In this document: one piece after another, positions 61,671 through 64,000 of the stretch | How the letters are laid out: each line of letters opens with the position of its first letter | How positions within the stretch are numbered: the first letter of the stretch is position 1 | From: Rhizobium sp. | GTDB taxonomy: Bacteria > Pseudomonadota > Alphaproteobacteria > Rhizobiales > Rhizobiaceae | Length of the DNA: 64,000 nucleotides | Reading direction: 5' to 3' | Assembly (NCBI GenBank): GCA_002796995.1 | Contig: PEKW01000006.1 | Coordinates: forward strand, 1-64,000 | Translations under genes and position numbers: made by a program | Notes under the pieces: model-generated | What the model was told of the DNA's origin: nothing | Database searches by the model: none | What the model saw: the letters and a program-made list of their open reading frames with translations, nothing else

Positions 61671-62627
61671 ATGATGAAAATCAAATTCCATCGCCTGACC
61701 ATCGCCACCGCCGCCACAGTCCTCGCGCTCGGCACCGTGCCGGCGATGGCGGCCGAAGCAGAAAGCTGCTCCGCCGTACGCTTCTCCGACGTCGGCTGGA
61801 CCGACATCACCTCGACCACCGCGACCGCTTCGGTGATCCTGAAGGCGCTCGGCTACGAGCCCACGGTCACCGTTCTTTCGCTGCCGGTCACCTATACCTC
61901 GATGAAGAACAAGGACATCGACGTCTTCCTCGGCAACTGGATGCCGAGCCAGGCCAACGACATCAAGCCCTACACGGATGACAAGTCGGTCGAATCCTAC
62001 GGTCCGAACCTCGAAGGCGCGAAGTACACGCTCGCCACCAACGCCAAGGGCGCCGAGCTCGGCATCAAGGATTTCGCCGACATCGCCAAGCACAAGGACG
62101 AGCTGGAAGGCAAGATCTACGGCATCGAGCCGGGCAATGACGGCAACCGCATCGTGCTGGAGCTGATCGAGAAGAACGAATTCGGCCTCGAAGGCTTCGA
62201 AGTCGTCGAATCCTCGGAACAAGGCATGCTGGCCCAGGTCGCCCGCGCCGAACAGGACGGCTCGCCGGTCGTCTTCCTCGGCTGGGCTCCGCACCCGATG
62301 AACTCCAATTTCAAGCTGACCTACCTGACGGGCGGCGACGCGACCTTCGGCCCGAACTTCGGCGGCGCCTCGGTCTACACCAACGTCCGCGCCGGCTACC
62401 TCACCGAATGCCCGAATGTCGGCAAGTTCATCACCAACCTGAAGTTCTCGCTCGACATGGAAAACCTCGTCATGGGCGGCATCCTGAACGACGGCAAGGA
62501 TCCGGAAGTCGCTGCGACCGACTGGCTGAAGGCCAACGGCTCGGCGATCGAGCCCTGGCTCGCAGGCGTGACCACCAAGGACGGCGGCGACGCTGTGGCG
62601 GCGGTCAAGACCGCACTCGGCCTCTGA
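61671..62627 (+). CDS. choX: Choline ABC transporter, substrate-binding protein
   Basis: A 318-residue periplasmic protein binding choline. Signal peptide ends near PAMAAEAES (about 28). Ligand-box residues for quaternary amines appear as Trp/Tyr/Asp in FSDVGWTDITSTTATASV, FLGNWMPSQ, and VFLGWAPHPMNSNF. It is OpuAC-type and matches ChoX of Sinorhizobium in length and layout. GGGAG lies before the ATG pair at 61671/61674. Followed by a hairpin that may lower transcription of the two downstream genes. Confidence 0.95.
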   Translation: MMKIKFHRLTIATAATVLALGTVPAMAAEAESCSAVRFSDVGWTDITSTTATASVILKALGYEPTVTVLSLPVTYTSMKNKDIDVFLGNWMPSQANDIKPYTDDKSVESYGPNLEGAKYTLATNAKGAELGIKDFADIAKHKDELEGKIYGIEPGNDGNRIVLELIEKNEFGLEGFEVVESSEQGMLAQVARAEQDGSPVVFLGWAPHPMNSNFKLTYLTGGDATFGPNFGGASVYTNVRAGYLTECPNVGKFITNLKFSLDMENLVMGGILNDGKDPEVAATDWLKANGSAIEPWLAGVTTKDGGDAVAAVKTALGL

Positions 62628-62640
62628 GGCAACTGACTAA

Positions 62641-62662
62641 GGGAGCGGCGAAAGCCGCTCCC
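62641..62662 (+). terminator. Hairpin between choX and choW
   Basis: GGGAGCGGC-GAAA-GCCGCTCCC, a perfect 9-bp stem with GNRA loop, then TCTTC. It can act as a partial terminator or mRNA-stabilising end, giving more binding protein than permease. Confidence 0.75.
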
Positions 62663-62706
62663 TCTTCATTCAGGAGTATCACGAGCCGAAAAGGCACTGG
62701 GGAACC

Positions 62707-63582
62707 ATGGACTGGCTGACGGATTACAAGATCCCGATCGGGGTTGGCGCCAAGGAGGCAGTCAACTGGCTGACCACCAATCTGAAATTCTTTTTCGACT
62801 TCATTGCGACGATCCTCAACGCATCGATCAATGCAATGCTGTTCGTGCTTCAAGCGCCCTATCTCAAGGGCACGGCCTTCGCGGACTATTATCCGCTGAT
62901 CATGATCGTCGCCTTCACCGGCGTGGCCTGGATCATGCGGCGCTCCCTCGGCGTCGCGGCCTTCACGCTGGTCGGCCTGCTGATCATCTACAATCAGGGC
63001 TACTGGAAAGAGACCATGGAAACGCTGGCCCTGGTGCTGGCCGCGACCGGCGTCTCGATGGTGGTCGGCATTCCGATCGGCATCGCCGCAGCCCGCCGTC
63101 CCTGGCTCTACTCGGGCATCCGGCCGATCCTCGACCTGATGCAGACGATCCCGACCTTCGTCTACCTGATCCCGGCGCTGATCCTGTTCGGCCTCGGCAT
63201 GGTGCCGGGCCTGATCGCCACCGTCATCTTCGCCATCCCCGCCCCGATCCGGCTCACCCGCCTCGGCATCATCTCGACCCCGCCGTCGCTGGTTGAAGCG
63301 GCCCAGGCCTTCGGCGCCACACCCTCCCAGGTGCTGCGCAAGGTCGAGCTGCCCTTCGCCATGCCGCAGATCATGGCCGGCCTGACGCAGACCATCATGC
63401 TCTCCCTGTCGATGGTGGTGATCGCCGCCCTCGTCGGCGCAAGCGGGCTCGGCGTTCCGGTCGTTCGCGCACTCAATACCGTCAACATCGCCAAGGGCTT
63501 CGATTCCGGCCTCTGCATCGTCATCCTCGCCATCATTCTCGACCGCATCTTCCGGTCATCCGACGAAGGAGACGCCGCATGA
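62707..63582 (+). CDS. choW: Choline ABC transporter, permease
   Basis: A 291-residue integral membrane protein with about seven helices and the binding-protein-dependent transport signature (EAAQAFGATPSQVLRKVELP, about 199-218) that docks the ATPase. ProW/OpuAB type. The stop overlaps the start of choV by four bases, so the two are coupled. Confidence 0.95.
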   Translation: MDWLTDYKIPIGVGAKEAVNWLTTNLKFFFDFIATILNASINAMLFVLQAPYLKGTAFADYYPLIMIVAFTGVAWIMRRSLGVAAFTLVGLLIIYNQGYWKETMETLALVLAATGVSMVVGIPIGIAAARRPWLYSGIRPILDLMQTIPTFVYLIPALILFGLGMVPGLIATVIFAIPAPIRLTRLGIISTPPSLVEAAQAFGATPSQVLRKVELPFAMPQIMAGLTQTIMLSLSMVVIAALVGASGLGVPVVRALNTVNIAKGFDSGLCIVILAIILDRIFRSSDEGDAA

Positions 63583-64000
63583 CCGCCGTTCAATTCGACA
63601 ATGTGTCGATCATCTTCGGACCCAATCCGCAGCGTGCCCTGGTCATGGCGGATTCCGGCCGCACCCGCGACGAGATCAGCGCCGAGACCGGACTGGTGCT
63701 CGGCGTGGCCAACGCCTCGCTCGACATCAAGGAAGGCGAGATCCTCGTCCTGATGGGCCTGTCCGGCTCCGGCAAGTCGACGCTGCTGCGTGCCGTCAAC
63801 GGGCTGGCGCCCGTGGTGCGCGGCGACGTCAAGGTGCTCAACGACGGCAAGACGACCAATCCCTACACCTGTTCGCCGCAGCAGCTGCGCGACCTGCGCA
63901 TGCACACCGTTTCCATGGTGTTCCAGCAGTTCGGCCTTTTGCCGTGGCGGACCGTCGCGGAAAATGTCGGCTTCGGTCTCGAACTGGCCGGCGTGCCCGA
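63579..64000 (+). CDS. choV: Choline ABC transporter, ATPase (cut by window end)
   Basis: Only the first 140 residues are in the window. Walker A GLSGSGKST (about 60-68) in LVLMGLSGSGKSTLLRAVNG and the Q-loop in MVFQQFGLLPWRTVAENVGF are visible. The ProV/OpuAA-type N-terminus (about 25 residues more than simple ABC ATPases) is present. The start codon ATG at 63579 lies in the TGA of choW. The remaining part, with Walker B and any CBS domains, is outside. Confidence 0.93.
   Translation, partial: MTAVQFDNVSIIFGPNPQRALVMADSGRTRDEISAETGLVLGVANASLDIKEGEILVLMGLSGSGKSTLLRAVNGLAPVVRGDVKVLNDGKTTNPYTCSPQQLRDLRMHTVSMVFQQFGLLPWRTVAENVGFGLELAGVP

Noticed and set aside
1..64000. tRNA, rRNA, CRISPR arrays, insertion sequences, integrases
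   Set aside because: Looked for throughout; none recognised by eye.

Overview
The window is chromosomal-type DNA of high G+C from an alphaproteobacterium, most likely Rhizobiaceae (Shinella/Ensifer/Rhizobium-like). The pointers are a fused TrpE(G) anthranilate synthase behind a trpL leader with three Trp codons, a choXWV choline transporter, a short type A PutA with a divergent Lrp-type PutR, an FnrN/FixK-type box, a TGA-N9-TCA iron-type operator in front of a heme receptor, and dispersed palindromic intergenic mosaic repeats. No rRNA, tRNA, CRISPR array, integrase, transposase or replication origin was seen.

Layout. 1-3000 is a lower-G+C accessory stretch with two orphan genes; one has a HEPN-like RN-x3-H motif. 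3000-16900 holds mostly core genes: two acetyltransferases, a glutathionyl-hydroquinone reductase, a Nudix hydrolase, a metallophosphoesterase, a PPK2 polyphosphate kinase with an anaerobox, leuA with a candidate Leu-codon leader, an aldehyde dehydrogenase, a lysine/saccharopine dehydrogenase with a divergent Lrp regulator, a tandem HD-GYP protein and a ClpP paralogue. 16900-34000 holds a two-domain secreted protein, a frameshifted DMT transporter, BenE, a RelE/HigB-like toxin-antitoxin pair, a HIRAN protein, a dimethylglycine dehydrogenase-like enzyme, an SDR/AraC divergent pair, SelO, a lipoprotein, HupE, a GGDEF-EAL protein, and queF overlapping a cation efflux gene.

34000-38200 is a TetR-controlled operon of flavin monooxygenase, alpha/beta hydrolase and short-chain dehydrogenase. 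38200-52300 has trpE(G) and its attenuator, an extensin-like protein, a TonB heme receptor with a large operator, fhs, putA/putR and a LuxR-PAS gene pair. 52300-60800 is a seven-to-eight-gene minus-strand cluster of poorly characterised envelope-type proteins: coiled coil, SPFH/band 7, unknown, AAA ATPase, an embedded toxin-antitoxin pair, unknown, and a DUF2333-type membrane protein. This is the best candidate for an undescribed system. The window ends with a cytochrome c and the start of choXWV.

Metabolic links. ChoXWV imports choline. The dimethylglycine/sarcosine-type dehydrogenase is suited to a downstream step of betaine breakdown that yields C1 units, and Fhs connects formate to tetrahydrofolate. 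PutA and the lysine/saccharopine dehydrogenase, each next to its own Lrp-family regulator, point to amino acid catabolism. Leu and Trp synthesis both appear to be controlled by leader peptides.
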